Assembly: GCF_023554555.1 (NCBI RefSeq)
Contig: NZ_JAMJWC010000001.1
Coordinates: 2,294,001-2,358,000, forward strand
Origin: Sphingobacterium sp. lm-10
GTDB lineage: Bacteria > Bacteroidota > Bacteroidia > Sphingobacteriales > Sphingobacteriaceae
Direction of reading: 5' to 3'
DNA: 64,000 nt
The notes beneath the pieces were generated by a model, which saw only the letters and a program-made list of their open reading frames with translations, did no database searches and was not told the DNA's origin. Made by a program: the position numbers and the translations under genes. Within the stretch, counting starts at the first letter, position 1, and every line of letters begins with the position of its first letter. Below are positions 1-10,241 of the stretch, piece by piece.

Positions 1-1
1 C

Positions 2-1735
2 ACCGTAGAGGGATTGCCAGGACCCAGAGGTTTTGCCATTCCTTTAGGCTTGAATAGTATTTCTGGTAGCTGGATTGAGTCGATCAACATCAGCAAAGGT
101 ATTGGCTCTGTAGTAAATGGTTTTGAGAACATGGCCGGACAGATCAATGTCGAGCTCAAGAAACCAAACAATACGGATCGTCTGTATTTCAATGCCTATG
201 GAAATAACATGGGGCGTACAGATATAAACCTCAATGTCTCGCAGCAACTAAGCGACAATTGGTCTGTGGGTTTTTTATTACATGATAATTTCATGTACAA
301 TCGCCACATGAACTTTAGTAACAACGGTTTTCGCGACATTCCTGTCGGCAACTTATTCAGTGGTGTTAATCGTTGGCACTATCAGAATGACAATGGTGTA
401 ATCCTACAATTTGGAGTTAAATACCTAAATGATAACCGCATAGGTGGTGAAATCGATTTTGACAAAGGTAGCGACCAATTCACGACAAACCGATATGGAT
501 TGGGCTTTATTAATAAACGAATTGAAGGTTTTGCTAAGGTAGGCTATGTATTTCCAACAAACTTACACCGAAGCATTGGCTTGCAACTGTCGGCCAGCAA
601 CTATGACCAGGAAAGTTTCTTTGGTTTAACAGGGTACAACAACAATCACTCATCCGGCTATGCCAACTTAATTTTTCAAGATGTGATTGGTAGCGAATCA
701 CATAAATACAAGGTGGGAGCATCACTTCAGTACGACAAATACCGGGAAGACCTGCTGTATACCTCTCCGGGTATAACATATCAAATGGGCCGGCAAGAGC
801 GTGTGGCCGGTGTGTTTGGAGAGTACACCTACAGCCCGGCAGATAATCTGGATGTAGTCTTGGGCTTACGCCAAGACCACAATAACCTATACGGCTGGTT
901 TACCACGCCACGCGCAGTAGTACGCTACCAACCGGCAATGAATACAACATTGCGCTTAAGCTCTGGTCGCGGACAGCGTACCGCAAATATCTTTGCCGAA
1001 AATCTAGGGATCTTTGCATCCAGCAGAAGTATTGCTAACCTTGGTGGTATTGTCAATGGAGCGGGCGCTTATGGCCTTCGGCCAGAGGTGTCTTGGAACA
1101 CGGGACTAAGTGTAGATCAGGATTTTCAATTATTTGGCCGGGAGGCTGGCGTATCTGTGGAACTATTCCACAACAATTTCCAGAATCAGGTCGTCATCGA
1201 TTGGGAAAACCCACGCGAGGTAGCCTTCTACAACTTAGAAGGAAAATCTTTCTCTAACAGTCTTCAAACAGAGTTGCGCTTTATGCCTACACGACATTTG
1301 GAAGCGCGCTTTTCCTACCGTTATTTAGATGTACAGACAGATTATCAAACCGGGCGTTTGCAAAAACCCCTTATCGCCAAACACCGTGGGTTTATGAATT
1401 TGGGATACAATACACATGGAGGATGGTCGTTCGATTACACACTGAATGTGGTCGGACAGAAAAGGATTCCGCCAACGACTGGCAACCCTATCCAATATCA
1501 ATTAGAAGATCGCTCCAGAGCTTATGTGACGATGAATGCGCAAGTATCTAAAACATTTGGCAAGAACAAGAATTTCGATGTGTATGTTGGCGGAGAGAAT
1601 CTAAGCAATTTCTTCCAGCAAGATCCTATTCTAGCTTTTGATCAGCCTTTTGGAAGCAACTTTGACACCAATATGCTGTGGGGCCCAATAACCGGAAGAA
1701 TGTTTTACACTGGAATCCGGTATCATATAAAATAG
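2..1735 (+). CDS. TonB-dependent outer-membrane receptor, 5' end cut off by window
   Basis: This is the C-terminal part of a TonB-dependent receptor, an outer-membrane beta-barrel that imports a ligand using energy from TonB. The frame is open from base 2, so the true start lies upstream; the first visible TTG is inside the plug domain. The first ~60 residues carry the end of the plug, with the typical run IESINISKGIGSVVNGFENM followed by AGQINVELKKP. The rest is alternating beta-strand sequence rich in aromatic and Asn residues. The protein ends with a barrel strand, FYTGIRYHIK. The substrate cannot be read from the sequence, and the N-terminal carboxypeptidase-like domain, if present, is outside the window. 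A strong terminator follows directly. Confidence 0.9.
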   Translation, partial: TVEGLPGPRGFAIPLGLNSISGSWIESINISKGIGSVVNGFENMAGQINVELKKPNNTDRLYFNAYGNNMGRTDINLNVSQQLSDNWSVGFLLHDNFMYNRHMNFSNNGFRDIPVGNLFSGVNRWHYQNDNGVILQFGVKYLNDNRIGGEIDFDKGSDQFTTNRYGLGFINKRIEGFAKVGYVFPTNLHRSIGLQLSASNYDQESFFGLTGYNNNHSSGYANLIFQDVIGSESHKYKVGASLQYDKYREDLLYTSPGITYQMGRQERVAGVFGEYTYSPADNLDVVLGLRQDHNNLYGWFTTPRAVVRYQPAMNTTLRLSSGRGQRTANIFAENLGIFASSRSIANLGGIVNGAGAYGLRPEVSWNTGLSVDQDFQLFGREAGVSVELFHNNFQNQVVIDWENPREVAFYNLEGKSFSNSLQTELRFMPTRHLEARFSYRYLDVQTDYQTGRLQKPLIAKHRGFMNLGYNTHGGWSFDYTLNVVGQKRIPPTTGNPIQYQLEDRSRAYVTMNAQVSKTFGKNKNFDVYVGGENLSNFFQQDPILAFDQPFGSNFDTNMLWGPITGRMFYTGIRYHIK

Positions 1736-1756
1736 CGCTGTGGTGCAATAGCAAAC

Positions 1757-1799
1757 AAAAGTCCCTGGGAAAAAGATAAATACTTCTCAGGGACTTTTT
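1757..1799 (+). terminator. Intrinsic terminator after the TonB receptor
   Basis: The arms AGTCCCTG and CAGGGACT enclose a roughly 20-base A-rich loop and are followed by a short T run. It ends the receptor transcript and also lies at the 3' end of the convergent maf gene. Confidence 0.75.
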
Positions 1800-1825
1800 A
1801 TTTAAGCATTCTAATCGGGCAGATC

Positions 1826-2419
1826 TTAAGAAAGAAATTGCTTGAGTTCACTATATAAACGAGCTGTTGGCAGCCCCATCACATTCTCATAAGAACCATC
1901 AATACGCTCAACGGCAATGCGACCAATCCACTCTTGAATACCATAAGACCCCGCTTTATCCATTGGGTTGTAGTTGGCTACATAGTAATCAATCTCTTCT
2001 TCTTCCAGCTTTACGAACCATACAGCAGTGCGCTCCACAAACTGGTGTACGCGCCCGCGCAATGCTAAAGTAACACCCGTATACACCGCATGTTCGCGCC
2101 CAGATAATCTAGCAAGTACCGCTTTTGCTTCCGCCACGTCTGCCGGTTTACCTAGCATAGTGCCGTGCTCATCAGCGACAAGCGTATCGGCAACAATGAC
2201 TAACCGATCCCGATACACATCGGCAGAAAAGGCTGTCAATTTAGCCGCCGCAATGGCAGAAACAATTTCTTCCGGAGTAAGCGTGGTGTCGATATACTCG
2301 TCCACCTCCGGAATCTCCACCGTGAAATCCAGGTCTAACCTTCGTAGTAATTCTTGCCTTCTCGGAGATTGAGAGCCTAATATAATAGGAGTATCTTTTA
2401 ATTTTTCGATAAATATCAT
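1826..2419 (-). CDS. maf: Maf family nucleoside triphosphate pyrophosphatase
   Basis: Maf proteins hydrolyse non-canonical or pyrimidine nucleoside triphosphates to the monophosphate and pyrophosphate, a house-cleaning role in the cytoplasm. The 197-residue length is usual. The N-terminal signature SQSPRRQELL (residues 16-25) binds the triphosphate. The catalytic-base region VADT with D78 is present, as is the conserved segment DKAGSYGIQ. It starts 4 bases after the kdsC stop, so the two are almost certainly one transcript. Which Maf subclass (dTTP/UTP or m7GTP) is not settled here; the overall pattern fits the dTTP/UTP group. Confidence 0.92.
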   Translation of the reverse strand: MIFIEKLKDTPIILGSQSPRRQELLRRLDLDFTVEIPEVDEYIDTTLTPEEIVSAIAAAKLTAFSADVYRDRLVIVADTLVADEHGTMLGKPADVAEAKAVLARLSGREHAVYTGVTLALRGRVHQFVERTAVWFVKLEEEEIDYYVANYNPMDKAGSYGIQEWIGRIAVERIDGSYENVMGLPTARLYSELKQFLS

Positions 2420-2423
2420 GAAG

Positions 2424-2942
2424 TTATATACTTTTTAATGCGGATGATACAGGCCATTTGTTTTGAGTTTTCAATACTTTTTCCAACACATCGCGAACAG
2501 CTCCCTGCCCACCGCAGCTCGGAGACATATACCGACTTATCGCCTTGATCTCTTCCGCAGCATCTTTTGGACATACCGGCAGACCTACCTGCAACATCGC
2601 TTCCATGTCTGGAATATCATCTCCCATATATAGCACACATTGGCGATCAATAGCAAACTGCTCACATAACTGCAAAAATAAGGCTCTTTTATCCACCACT
2701 CCAAGATGGATATGTTCTATACCCAACGCACGTAGTCGTTTTTCCACACCACTAGAACTACCTCCACTAATGACGAAAATTTGAATACCTGCCTGCACAG
2801 CTGCCTGAATAGCAAACCCGTCTCGCACGTGAAACGTACGGAGCTGATCTCCATCTTCGGTCACTAAAATAGTCCCATCGGTTAGCACGCCGTCCACATC
2901 CAGCACAACGACTTTAATGTGTTGAAAATCTCTCAAAATCAT
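2424..2942 (-). CDS. kdsC: KdsC-like 3-deoxy-D-manno-octulosonate-8-phosphate phosphatase (HAD)
   Basis: This small, cap-less HAD phosphatase would dephosphorylate KDO-8-phosphate in the lipopolysaccharide inner-core pathway. HAD motif I is DVDGVLTDG with nucleophile D15 and acid/base D17. Motif II is the Ser-containing VISGGSS. Motif IV is MGDDIPDMEAM. At 172 residues it has the length of the tetrameric KdsC group, which has no cap domain. It is the first gene of a kdsC-maf pair. A minus-strand TACTTTTG box, reading as CAAAAGTA at 2950-2957, lies 7 bases before the ATG and is a good Bacteroidota -7 element, so transcription probably starts right at the gene. Other C0-type HAD phosphatases are possible. 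Confidence 0.85.
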   Translation of the reverse strand: MILRDFQHIKVVVLDVDGVLTDGTILVTEDGDQLRTFHVRDGFAIQAAVQAGIQIFVISGGSSSGVEKRLRALGIEHIHLGVVDKRALFLQLCEQFAIDRQCVLYMGDDIPDMEAMLQVGLPVCPKDAAEEIKAISRYMSPSCGGQGAVRDVLEKVLKTQNKWPVSSALKSI

Positions 2943-2996
2943 ATTGATCCAAAAGTAGGGATAAATGCCGGATTATAGATTTCCCCGATAAACAAG

Positions 2997-3021
2997 AAAG
3001 GCTTCCTAATAGGAAGCCTTT
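2997..3021 (-). terminator. Hairpin between floA and kdsC
   Basis: A perfect inverted repeat, AAAGGCTTCC and GGAAGCCTTT with a 5-base loop, lies 20 bases after the floA stop. On the minus strand it runs into a T-rich stretch, so it probably terminates floA. Confidence 0.6.
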
Positions 3022-3040
3022 ACATCAATTTTCGTGATGA

Positions 3041-4018
3041 CTATTTCTTGTTGGATTCGCCAGGTTTGGATATAGATGTACGCATGTCAGTATCCGCCTG
3101 TATGTTTTGCATTTTATAGTAATCCATAATACCGAGGTTCCCACTACGGAATGCTTCGGCCATAGCCAAAGGCACTTGTGCCTCGGCTTCAATCACCTTG
3201 GCTCTCGCCTCCTGTGCTTTGGCACGCATCTCCTGCTCATTGGCTACGGCCATCGCACGACGCTCTTCTGCTCGAGCATTGGCCACCTTCAAATCGGCCT
3301 CAGCTTGGTCTGTTTGCAATTTGGCACCTACGTTTTCACCAATATCAATATCGGCAATATCAATGGATAAGATCTCAAAGGCAGTACCCGAATCCAATCC
3401 CTTGGACAATACCGTCTTAGAAATACGATCTGGATTTTCCAGTACGTGCTTATGATCGATAGATGAACCGATAGTCGTTACAATACCCTCTCCTACTCGC
3501 GCTAGAATAGTTTCTTCGCCTGCACCACCAACGAGCTGATTAATATTAGCACGAACAGTAACACGAGCCTTCGCAATCAGTTGGATACCATCTTTGGCTA
3601 CTGCAGCCACTGGCGGTGTGTTGATTACATTCGGATTTACAGATAACTGCACCGCATCAAACACATCTCTACCTGCCAAATCAATGGCTGTGGCCAACTT
3701 GAAATCCAATGGTATATTGGCTTTATCAGCCGAGATCAAGGCTTTAATCACCTTATTTACGTTTCCTCCAGCCAAGTAATGTGTCTCAATCTCATTAGTG
3801 GTAATTCTTAAACCCGCTTTTGTGGAAATAATCATCGCATTAGAAATAAGTGCTGGCGGCACTTTCCGTAAACGCATGAGCACCAAGTTTAATAAGCTTA
3901 TTTTTACGTTGGATAATTGTGCCGTAAACCACAAGTTGACCGGCAAAAGATATAGTAACAAAAATAGTGCAACTACTGCTCCTACGATGATCAAAACAAT
4001 TTGTATTTCAGATCCCAT
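3041..4018 (-). CDS. floA: Flotillin-like protein FloA (SPFH/band 7)
   Basis: FloA is a bacterial flotillin that organises functional membrane microdomains. The 325-residue protein has one N-terminal membrane segment (about residues 6-28). It is followed by the diagnostic FloA region [19 protein letters not shown] and an SPFH core. A long Ala/Glu-rich helix (about 230-295, with repeats such as [20 protein letters not shown]) drives oligomerisation. Length and architecture match the YqfA/FloA family closely. It seems to be monocistronic, since a hairpin separates it from kdsC. The NfeD partner found in some genomes is not in this window. Confidence 0.93.
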   Translation of the reverse strand: MGSEIQIVLIIVGAVVALFLLLYLLPVNLWFTAQLSNVKISLLNLVLMRLRKVPPALISNAMIISTKAGLRITTNEIETHYLAGGNVNKVIKALISADKANIPLDFKLATAIDLAGRDVFDAVQLSVNPNVINTPPVAAVAKDGIQLIAKARVTVRANINQLVGGAGEETILARVGEGIVTTIGSSIDHKHVLENPDRISKTVLSKGLDSGTAFEILSIDIADIDIGENVGAKLQTDQAEADLKVANARAEERRAMAVANEQEMRAKAQEARAKVIEAEAQVPLAMAEAFRSGNLGIMDYYKMQNIQADTDMRTSISKPGESNKK

Positions 4019-4192
4019 AATTAGATTAAATGTATTTTACCTAAAGATATAAAAAACAATCCACAACTTGATTAACATATGTTCCTTTCCCAATACCTTG
4101 ATTATTCTTAATCATTCCCAAATTAATTTCAACATCTAAATCATTTTATCCATATTTGGAGCATCATTTAGCAATCATTACCAGAAATTTTT

Positions 4193-7100
4193 ATGAGAAG
4201 GCATCAAATTTTGAAGATACAGTTTTTAACTGGTGTCATTACTGCCTACGCCATTTTGATTGGCGCATTTATCTATTACCTAAATAGACAAAATGATTAT
4301 GCTAAAAATACCATGCATTTCAGCGAGGTATTTCGTGAAAAATCCGATATCTTAAGCAGCTTTGAGAATGAATTGTTGAATATAAATCGCTTGAAATCTG
4401 ATTTTATTACGCGAGGTTCATCTCATAGCATCGTGCAGATCAACGAGTTTGCACAGAGAGCACACGGCTATCTTAATGACTTTGTGCAAGAAAATCCGAT
4501 TTATGACGCGAGCTTACCAGAGATAAAAAATCTGAGAGATCTGCTGAAGCAGGTCAGCCATCTAGATTCGCTGCAACCCTTGTTAGAAAATAAGACGCTC
4601 GAAGAAAAGATCTTTATACTCGCTGGTGAAGAGCAAGATATTCGCAATACCTGTGATCAGATCATTGCGGCAATTTTCCAACTAGAGAAAGCGAAAGTCG
4701 AGCAAGAGGCAAAATCACTGAGTGATGCGATTCATATCGTGCTTCCACTAGGAATAGTAGCCTTACTGGCTGTCTTATATGTACTATACAGCACTTACAA
4801 AATTAGTGAAGACCTGCGCTTATATGCTAGAGAACAAAAACATATTAAAGCAGAGTTAACACATGCCAACAAACGCTTCGAAGGCATCAATTGGGTTCTC
4901 GAACGGACCAATAAAATATACGATGAACTAATTGGCATTGATAAACTAACAGATATTGGCAGTATTGCGCTTCAAAATATCATGCGCTCCATGGGGCAAT
5001 CTTTTTATGCTGGAGCAATTTACGTTAAAGACGATCAGAGTAATACCTTTATACGAACCTCCACCTTGGGTTTTGAGGAGGCACATACAGTTGCCAGTTT
5101 TGAAGCGGGACAAGGCATCTTGGGGATGGCCGTACAACATGGCTCGCAGACACTTTATGAAGCGGATGATGCACAGCATATAAAGCTCTATACTACCTTT
5201 ATCGACCGGATCAATCCTCAGATTGTTTTGGTACCGATTGCCCTTGATTTGGATGTGATTGGCTTACTTGAGTTAGCCGTAAAATCGGATCCAGAAAACC
5301 TAGAACGAACAACGGAATACCTCAGTCGAGCAACGCGAACGATTGCATCCGCTATCCAATCCGGACACCACCATGCTGTGGTACAAAAACTACTCGTTAC
5401 CACACAAAAGCAGGCGGAGGAGTTGGGTACGCAGCAAGAAGAATTAAGAATGACTAACGAAGAGTTGGTGTACAAGACCAATCTCTTAGAATCTTCGGAG
5501 GAAGAATTGCGCGTACAACAGGAAGAGCTCTCTCAATCAAACAATGAGTTGAATGCGAAAGCGCTGGAACTAGAACACCGTAACGAGGATCTTAAAAAAG
5601 CACAAAAAGACATCGAATTAAAAATAGCGGAAGTAGAGCAAGCCAGCATGTACAAGTCGGAATTCATGGCCAACATGAGCCATGAACTACGTACACCGCT
5701 GAATAGCATATTGATTCTCGCAAAGCTACTGCAGGATAATAAGCTTCAAAATCTGACAGACGATCAGCGCAAATATGCTTCTGTGATCTACAGTGCCGGA
5801 TCCGATCTGTTAGAATTGATCAATCAATTGCTAGACCTGGCTAAAATAGAATCAGGCAAGGTGGATATGATGGTTGATAAAATCAACACCTCCGCACTGG
5901 TACAAAACATGGAAAACTTATTTAAGCAGACCGCTACATCGAAGAATATTCAATTCAATATAAAAGCACCTGATTTTCCTGCACACTTCATCTCCGACGA
6001 ATCCCGTTTGGAGCAGGTACTCCGCAACTTTTTGTCTAATGCCTTCAAATTCACCAACCCGAATGGGAAAATTGATCTTGAGCTGACCCAAAGTGACGAA
6101 CAACTGCATTTTTCTGTGAAAGATTCCGGCAAGGGAATTCCTGAAGAGAAAAGGCAACTTATCTTCGAGGCCTTCCGGCAAGAAGATGGTTCCACTAGTA
6201 GAAAATATGGTGGAACAGGACTTGGATTGTCCATTAGCCGTGAAATTGCTTTACTGCTCGGGGGAACTATTAGTTTAGAAAGCGAGCTTGATAAAGGTAG
6301 TATTTTTACCCTCACGATTCCATTCGAAGAATCTCGGGTAGAGGGAAAGCAATACCTACCAACCGCTATCGTTCAGCAATCCCAAGAGCCCATTAGTCCC
6401 GAGATCACAGAGCTTGCGGAAGATGTAGGGAAGGCACGTACGATTTTGATTGTGGAAGACGATATTAACTTTGCCCATATTTTGAAAGACTTCGCAGAGC
6501 AATACACCTTCCACGTATTGTTGGCTCATGATGGTGCCGAAGGTTTAGAGATGGCCAAAACCCATCTTCCAGATGCAATTATTCTGGATGTGATGTTGCC
6601 GATTTCTGATGGATGGAAAGTACTAAGCGCACTCAAGTCCGATCCAGTCACCCAAATCATCCCGGTACACATGATGTCTGCCGCCAACTTCAATCAACGT
6701 GATACATTGGAGAAAGGTGCTATCGGTTTTCTTTCAAAACCAGTATCCAAGAAAGACATCGAAAGGGTATTTTCCAATATTATTATCAACATTGACAAAG
6801 ATGTAAAAAAAGTGCTCCTGGTAGAAGACCAAGAGGTAATGAGCTACTTCATCAAAAACACTTTTGCCGAGCAAAACATCAATATACTGCAAGCATTTAC
6901 CAAGAAATCTGCTTTAGAAAAATTACAAACAGAAGAAAATATTGATTGTATCATTTTAGATATTTCTCTTCCTGACGGATCTGGATTGGATTTGCTGGAA
7001 CAGATTAAAGAAGACGTGGCGCTTAAACACATACCCGTAATCATCAATACCGCACAAGAATTGACGGTCGAACAGACCGAACGCATTGCACGCTACACGA

Positions 7101-7621
7101 AATCGATGATCCATAAAGATGGCAAATCGACAAACCGGCTTATTGATGAAGTCAACTTGTTTTTAAATAAGATTAACGATGCCGACTACCAGCCGATCAG
7201 AAATATTAAAAAATTGGACAATGCGGCGTATACAGGTCTTAATAACCTTCAAGGAAAACGTGTCTTAGTGGTTGATGATGATATGCGCAATGTGTTTGCA
7301 CTAACTACCGCACTAAAGGAGCACGATCTACAGATTGAAATCGCCAACAACGGCCAAGAGGCCTTGGATTTGATTTATGATGAAAATAACGCATTTGATA
7401 TCGTGTTGATGGACATTATGATGCCTGAAATGGATGGCTATGAAGCCATCGAACACATCAGGAGCAATCGTAAATACGCGAAGTTGCCTATTATAGCGGT
7501 AACTGCCAAAGCAATGAAGGGCGATCACGAAAAATTGATAGAACTTGGGGCTAACGATTATGTGAGCAAGCCAATAGATATTCGTAAACTAATAGCGCTG
7601 ATGCAGGTATGGTTAAGTTAG
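4193..7621 (+). CDS. Hybrid sensor histidine kinase with GAF domain and three receiver domains
   Basis: This is a 1142-residue membrane-bound hybrid kinase. An N-terminal membrane segment (about 12-30), a ~150-residue extracytoplasmic helical sensor (CHASE3-like in spacing) and a second segment (about 180-202) come first. A GAF-like domain (about 235-395) and a Gln/Glu-rich coiled coil (about 400-485, EELRVQQEELSQSNNEL) follow. HisKA has phospho-acceptor H497 in MSHELRTPLN. The ATPase domain has DSGKGIP and GGTGLGL near residue 673. Three receivers follow with acceptor residues D799, D923 and D1074, so a multi-step phosphorelay is possible. Its last codons overlap the cheR start by 13 bases. 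The stimulus is unknown. Confidence 0.92.
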   Translation: MRRHQILKIQFLTGVITAYAILIGAFIYYLNRQNDYAKNTMHFSEVFREKSDILSSFENELLNINRLKSDFITRGSSHSIVQINEFAQRAHGYLNDFVQENPIYDASLPEIKNLRDLLKQVSHLDSLQPLLENKTLEEKIFILAGEEQDIRNTCDQIIAAIFQLEKAKVEQEAKSLSDAIHIVLPLGIVALLAVLYVLYSTYKISEDLRLYAREQKHIKAELTHANKRFEGINWVLERTNKIYDELIGIDKLTDIGSIALQNIMRSMGQSFYAGAIYVKDDQSNTFIRTSTLGFEEAHTVASFEAGQGILGMAVQHGSQTLYEADDAQHIKLYTTFIDRINPQIVLVPIALDLDVIGLLELAVKSDPENLERTTEYLSRATRTIASAIQSGHHHAVVQKLLVTTQKQAEELGTQQEELRMTNEELVYKTNLLESSEEELRVQQEELSQSNNELNAKALELEHRNEDLKKAQKDIELKIAEVEQASMYKSEFMANMSHELRTPLNSILILAKLLQDNKLQNLTDDQRKYASVIYSAGSDLLELINQLLDLAKIESGKVDMMVDKINTSALVQNMENLFKQTATSKNIQFNIKAPDFPAHFISDESRLEQVLRNFLSNAFKFTNPNGKIDLELTQSDEQLHFSVKDSGKGIPEEKRQLIFEAFRQEDGSTSRKYGGTGLGLSISREIALLLGGTISLESELDKGSIFTLTIPFEESRVEGKQYLPTAIVQQSQEPISPEITELAEDVGKARTILIVEDDINFAHILKDFAEQYTFHVLLAHDGAEGLEMAKTHLPDAIILDVMLPISDGWKVLSALKSDPVTQIIPVHMMSAANFNQRDTLEKGAIGFLSKPVSKKDIERVFSNIIINIDKDVKKVLLVEDQEVMSYFIKNTFAEQNINILQAFTKKSALEKLQTEENIDCIILDISLPDGSGLDLLEQIKEDVALKHIPVIINTAQELTVEQTERIARYTKSMIHKDGKSTNRLIDEVNLFLNKINDADYQPIRNIKKLDNAAYTGLNNLQGKRVLVVDDDMRNVFALTTALKEHDLQIEIANNGQEALDLIYDENNAFDIVLMDIMMPEMDGYEAIEHIRSNRKYAKLPIIAVTAKAMKGDHEKLIELGANDYVSKPIDIRKLIALMQVWLS

Positions 7622-8445
7622 ATGGCGAATCTTCTCACATATCATTTGAGGAGATAGAGGAAATAATCGTATTGCTAAAACAGGTTTCTGGATTTGACCT
7701 TTCTGGATACACTCGTTCATCTCTTAAAAGGCGAATGGAGCGTATTATGGGCTTGGATAACATGGACTTCATTGACCTCAAAAATGCTCTCACCAATGTA
7801 TCCGGTTTTCAGACCTACTTGATGCATGAGATCACGGTAAACGTTACGGAGATGTTTAGAGACCCCGAATTTTATCATGAACTCAACTCATCGGTGATCT
7901 CCTACCTACGTACTTTTCCTAGAGTAAAGGTTTGGAGCGCGGGCTGTTCTAGTGGAGAAGAAGCCTATTCCTTGGCAATTTTGCTTTCAGAAAACAAATT
8001 ATATGACCGCTCTTTTATTTATGGTACAGACGTAAACTCTGCCATTATTGAGACTGCGAGGAAAGGGATTTTTCCGTTACAGAAAATCAAAACTTATACC
8101 GAAAATTTCAATCGATTTAATGGAGAGAGTTCTTTTGGTCACTACTACACGGTTAAATATGATATGGCTATCATGTCCAATATCTTACGTAAAAACATCT
8201 TGTTTTCCACTCATAATCTAGCGACCGATGCTGTCTTCAACGAGTTTCAATTGATCACCTGTAGAAATGTCTTGATCTATTTTGACCTCGACTTGCAACA
8301 CCGGGTATTCCAGTTGCTTTACGATTCATTATCTCCTTTCGGCTTTCTCTGTCTGGGTACAAAAGAAAGTTTGATAAAGCACGACATTAAAGACAAATTC
8401 CGGGTGGTAAGTCGGAAATACAACATATACCAAAAAATCAAATAA
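7609..8445 (+). CDS. cheR: CheR-type protein-glutamate O-methyltransferase
   Basis: CheR transfers a methyl group from S-adenosylmethionine to glutamates of chemoreceptors or, in non-motile groups, of other sensor proteins. The 278-residue protein has the all-helical N-terminal domain (1-75, including SGYTRSSLKRRMERIM) and a Rossmann-type domain with VWSAGCSSGEEAYSLAI, the SAM-binding loop. YGTDVNSAIIETARKG and the late CRNVLIYFD motif are typical of the family. The ATG chosen overlaps the kinase stop by 13 bases, which suggests translational coupling. No CheB methylesterase or methyl-accepting protein is encoded nearby, so the target is probably the adjacent kinase or a distant protein (inference). 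Confidence 0.92.
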   Translation: MVKLDGESSHISFEEIEEIIVLLKQVSGFDLSGYTRSSLKRRMERIMGLDNMDFIDLKNALTNVSGFQTYLMHEITVNVTEMFRDPEFYHELNSSVISYLRTFPRVKVWSAGCSSGEEAYSLAILLSENKLYDRSFIYGTDVNSAIIETARKGIFPLQKIKTYTENFNRFNGESSFGHYYTVKYDMAIMSNILRKNILFSTHNLATDAVFNEFQLITCRNVLIYFDLDLQHRVFQLLYDSLSPFGFLCLGTKESLIKHDIKDKFRVVSRKYNIYQKIK

Positions 8446-8556
8446 CAAGTAACGTGACAGATCAAATCACTTTGAAAACCAGCTGTCTGCGGGCAAGTAA
8501 ATAGCAAAAGTAAAATAATTGATTATTTTTGTCGCATCAAACAGTGAGTGCTAAGC

Positions 8557-10170
8557 ATGAAAAAAATTAATCTACTTATTCTAGACGATCGGGAAGAAAA
8601 TATTATTAGTCTTCGTGCTTTGTTAGAAGAGTTGGAAGGCATACATATTATAGCGCTCACCGACCCCAACGAGGCGTTAAAGGTTTGTTGGCACCACGAT
8701 ATTACCATTGCGATGGTAGATGTACAAATGCCACAGATGAATGGTTTCGAGTTTGTATCCTTACTTAAATCCAATCCCAAGACCAGCCACATCATGGCCA
8801 TCATGGTTACAGCTATCTCGAAAGAAGATCGTTACCTTCTGGAAGGCCTGCGAAGTGGCGCTGTTGACTATTTATATAAGCCGCTGAATCCTGAAATTAC
8901 GCGCGCCAAAGTGAAATCTTTTGTAGATCAAGTCCGCTTGCAGGAAGAGGTAAAGCAAAAAAAAATGGCGCTGGAACTTTCCGGAAAGGAGCTATTGCTT
9001 GCCAAGGAAGAAGCAGAACACGCTAGGAAATCTAAAGAGATTTTTCTGGCTAATATGAGTCACGAAATACGGACACCCATTAATGGCATCATGAGCGTGA
9101 TTCATGTGTTGAAAACCTCACCATTGAATAGTGAGCAACTGGAATGGTTGAGTATTTTGGACAATGCTTCTCAGTCTTTACTGGTGATTATCAATGACAT
9201 TCTGGATCTTTCTCGTATCGACTCTGGAAAGTTTAAGATCGAAATGGAAGACTTCTCGCTCACGAAGTTTATAGATAATATGGACCGCATGTTTAAACTT
9301 AAAGCGGATCATAAAGACCTTAGATTTGTCATAGAGAAGCAAGGAGATTTGCCCGAAAACGTCGTATTTGATGCCCTACGGTTACAGCAAATTATTACCA
9401 ATTTTATTTCTAATAGCCTCAAATTTACGGAGCAGGGCACGGTTACCTTCCTCATTAAGCTAATGGAAATTGGCCCAAAAGGATACCGTATTCGCTTTAC
9501 AGTAATCGACACCGGTGTCGGCATTCGTCCAGATCATCTTCCGAAGATATTTCAACCTTTCGAACAAGGCGATGGCGCAATCACCAAACGATATGGCGGT
9601 ACAGGACTTGGACTGGCCATCGTTAAGCGCCTTGCCGAGCTATTGAATGGAGAAGTTGGATCCGAGAGTGATCTCGGTAAAGGTTCTAGTTTTTATTTTG
9701 AAGCATGGCTTCAGAAAAGCGAGGCCATACAGACTCAAAAGCCTAATGAACCTTACATCAATTTTCCAAAATTGAATGGTGTACATATCCTGGTAGCCGA
9801 AGATAATGAGCTGAACGCGTTTATGCTTGCCCACATGCTCAAAGCTTGGGGGTGCGAAGTAGACATCGTTAAGAATGGACAGGAGGCTTTGGATTTTGTA
9901 CAGCAGACCACCTATGACTTGATCTTGATGGATACTCACATGCCGATCATGAGTGGTTTCGATGCTATTAAAGCTATTAAAGCAATGGATGATCCGGAAA
10001 AAAATAGCATGCCCATTATCACGATATCTGCTTCAGTACTGGCGCATGAGCAAGCGGCAGCTTACGAGGTGGGCGCACGCTATGTGATTGTTAAACCATT
10101 TGATCCAATCGACTTATACAGTAAGATCGCTAGTTTGGTACAGCAAAACAAGACAGAGAATTTACTTTAG
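8557..10170 (+). CDS. Cytoplasmic hybrid kinase: receiver - HisKA - ATPase - receiver
   Basis: This 537-residue soluble kinase has an N-terminal receiver whose acceptor is D55 in MVDVQMPQMNGFE. A short coiled coil comes next, then HisKA with H169 in MSHEIRTPING and an ATPase domain with DTGVGI and GGTGLGL. The C-terminal receiver has acceptor D459 in LMDTHMPIMSGF. Without membrane segments it must take its signal from a partner; the kinase two genes upstream is the obvious candidate. I chose the ATG at 8557 (MKKINLLILDD) over a GTG nine bases earlier because receivers of this type begin this way. A TATTTTTG box at 8524-8531 could be its own -7 element. Confidence 0.9.
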   Translation: MKKINLLILDDREENIISLRALLEELEGIHIIALTDPNEALKVCWHHDITIAMVDVQMPQMNGFEFVSLLKSNPKTSHIMAIMVTAISKEDRYLLEGLRSGAVDYLYKPLNPEITRAKVKSFVDQVRLQEEVKQKKMALELSGKELLLAKEEAEHARKSKEIFLANMSHEIRTPINGIMSVIHVLKTSPLNSEQLEWLSILDNASQSLLVIINDILDLSRIDSGKFKIEMEDFSLTKFIDNMDRMFKLKADHKDLRFVIEKQGDLPENVVFDALRLQQIITNFISNSLKFTEQGTVTFLIKLMEIGPKGYRIRFTVIDTGVGIRPDHLPKIFQPFEQGDGAITKRYGGTGLGLAIVKRLAELLNGEVGSESDLGKGSSFYFEAWLQKSEAIQTQKPNEPYINFPKLNGVHILVAEDNELNAFMLAHMLKAWGCEVDIVKNGQEALDFVQQTTYDLILMDTHMPIMSGFDAIKAIKAMDDPEKNSMPIITISASVLAHEQAAAYEVGARYVIVKPFDPIDLYSKIASLVQQNKTENLL

Positions 10171-10241
10171 ACAGTAGCGATTTGAGTGCATTCTGATGAA
10201 TAATATGTAAATTCGTATTGAAATACAAACATAAATAGACT

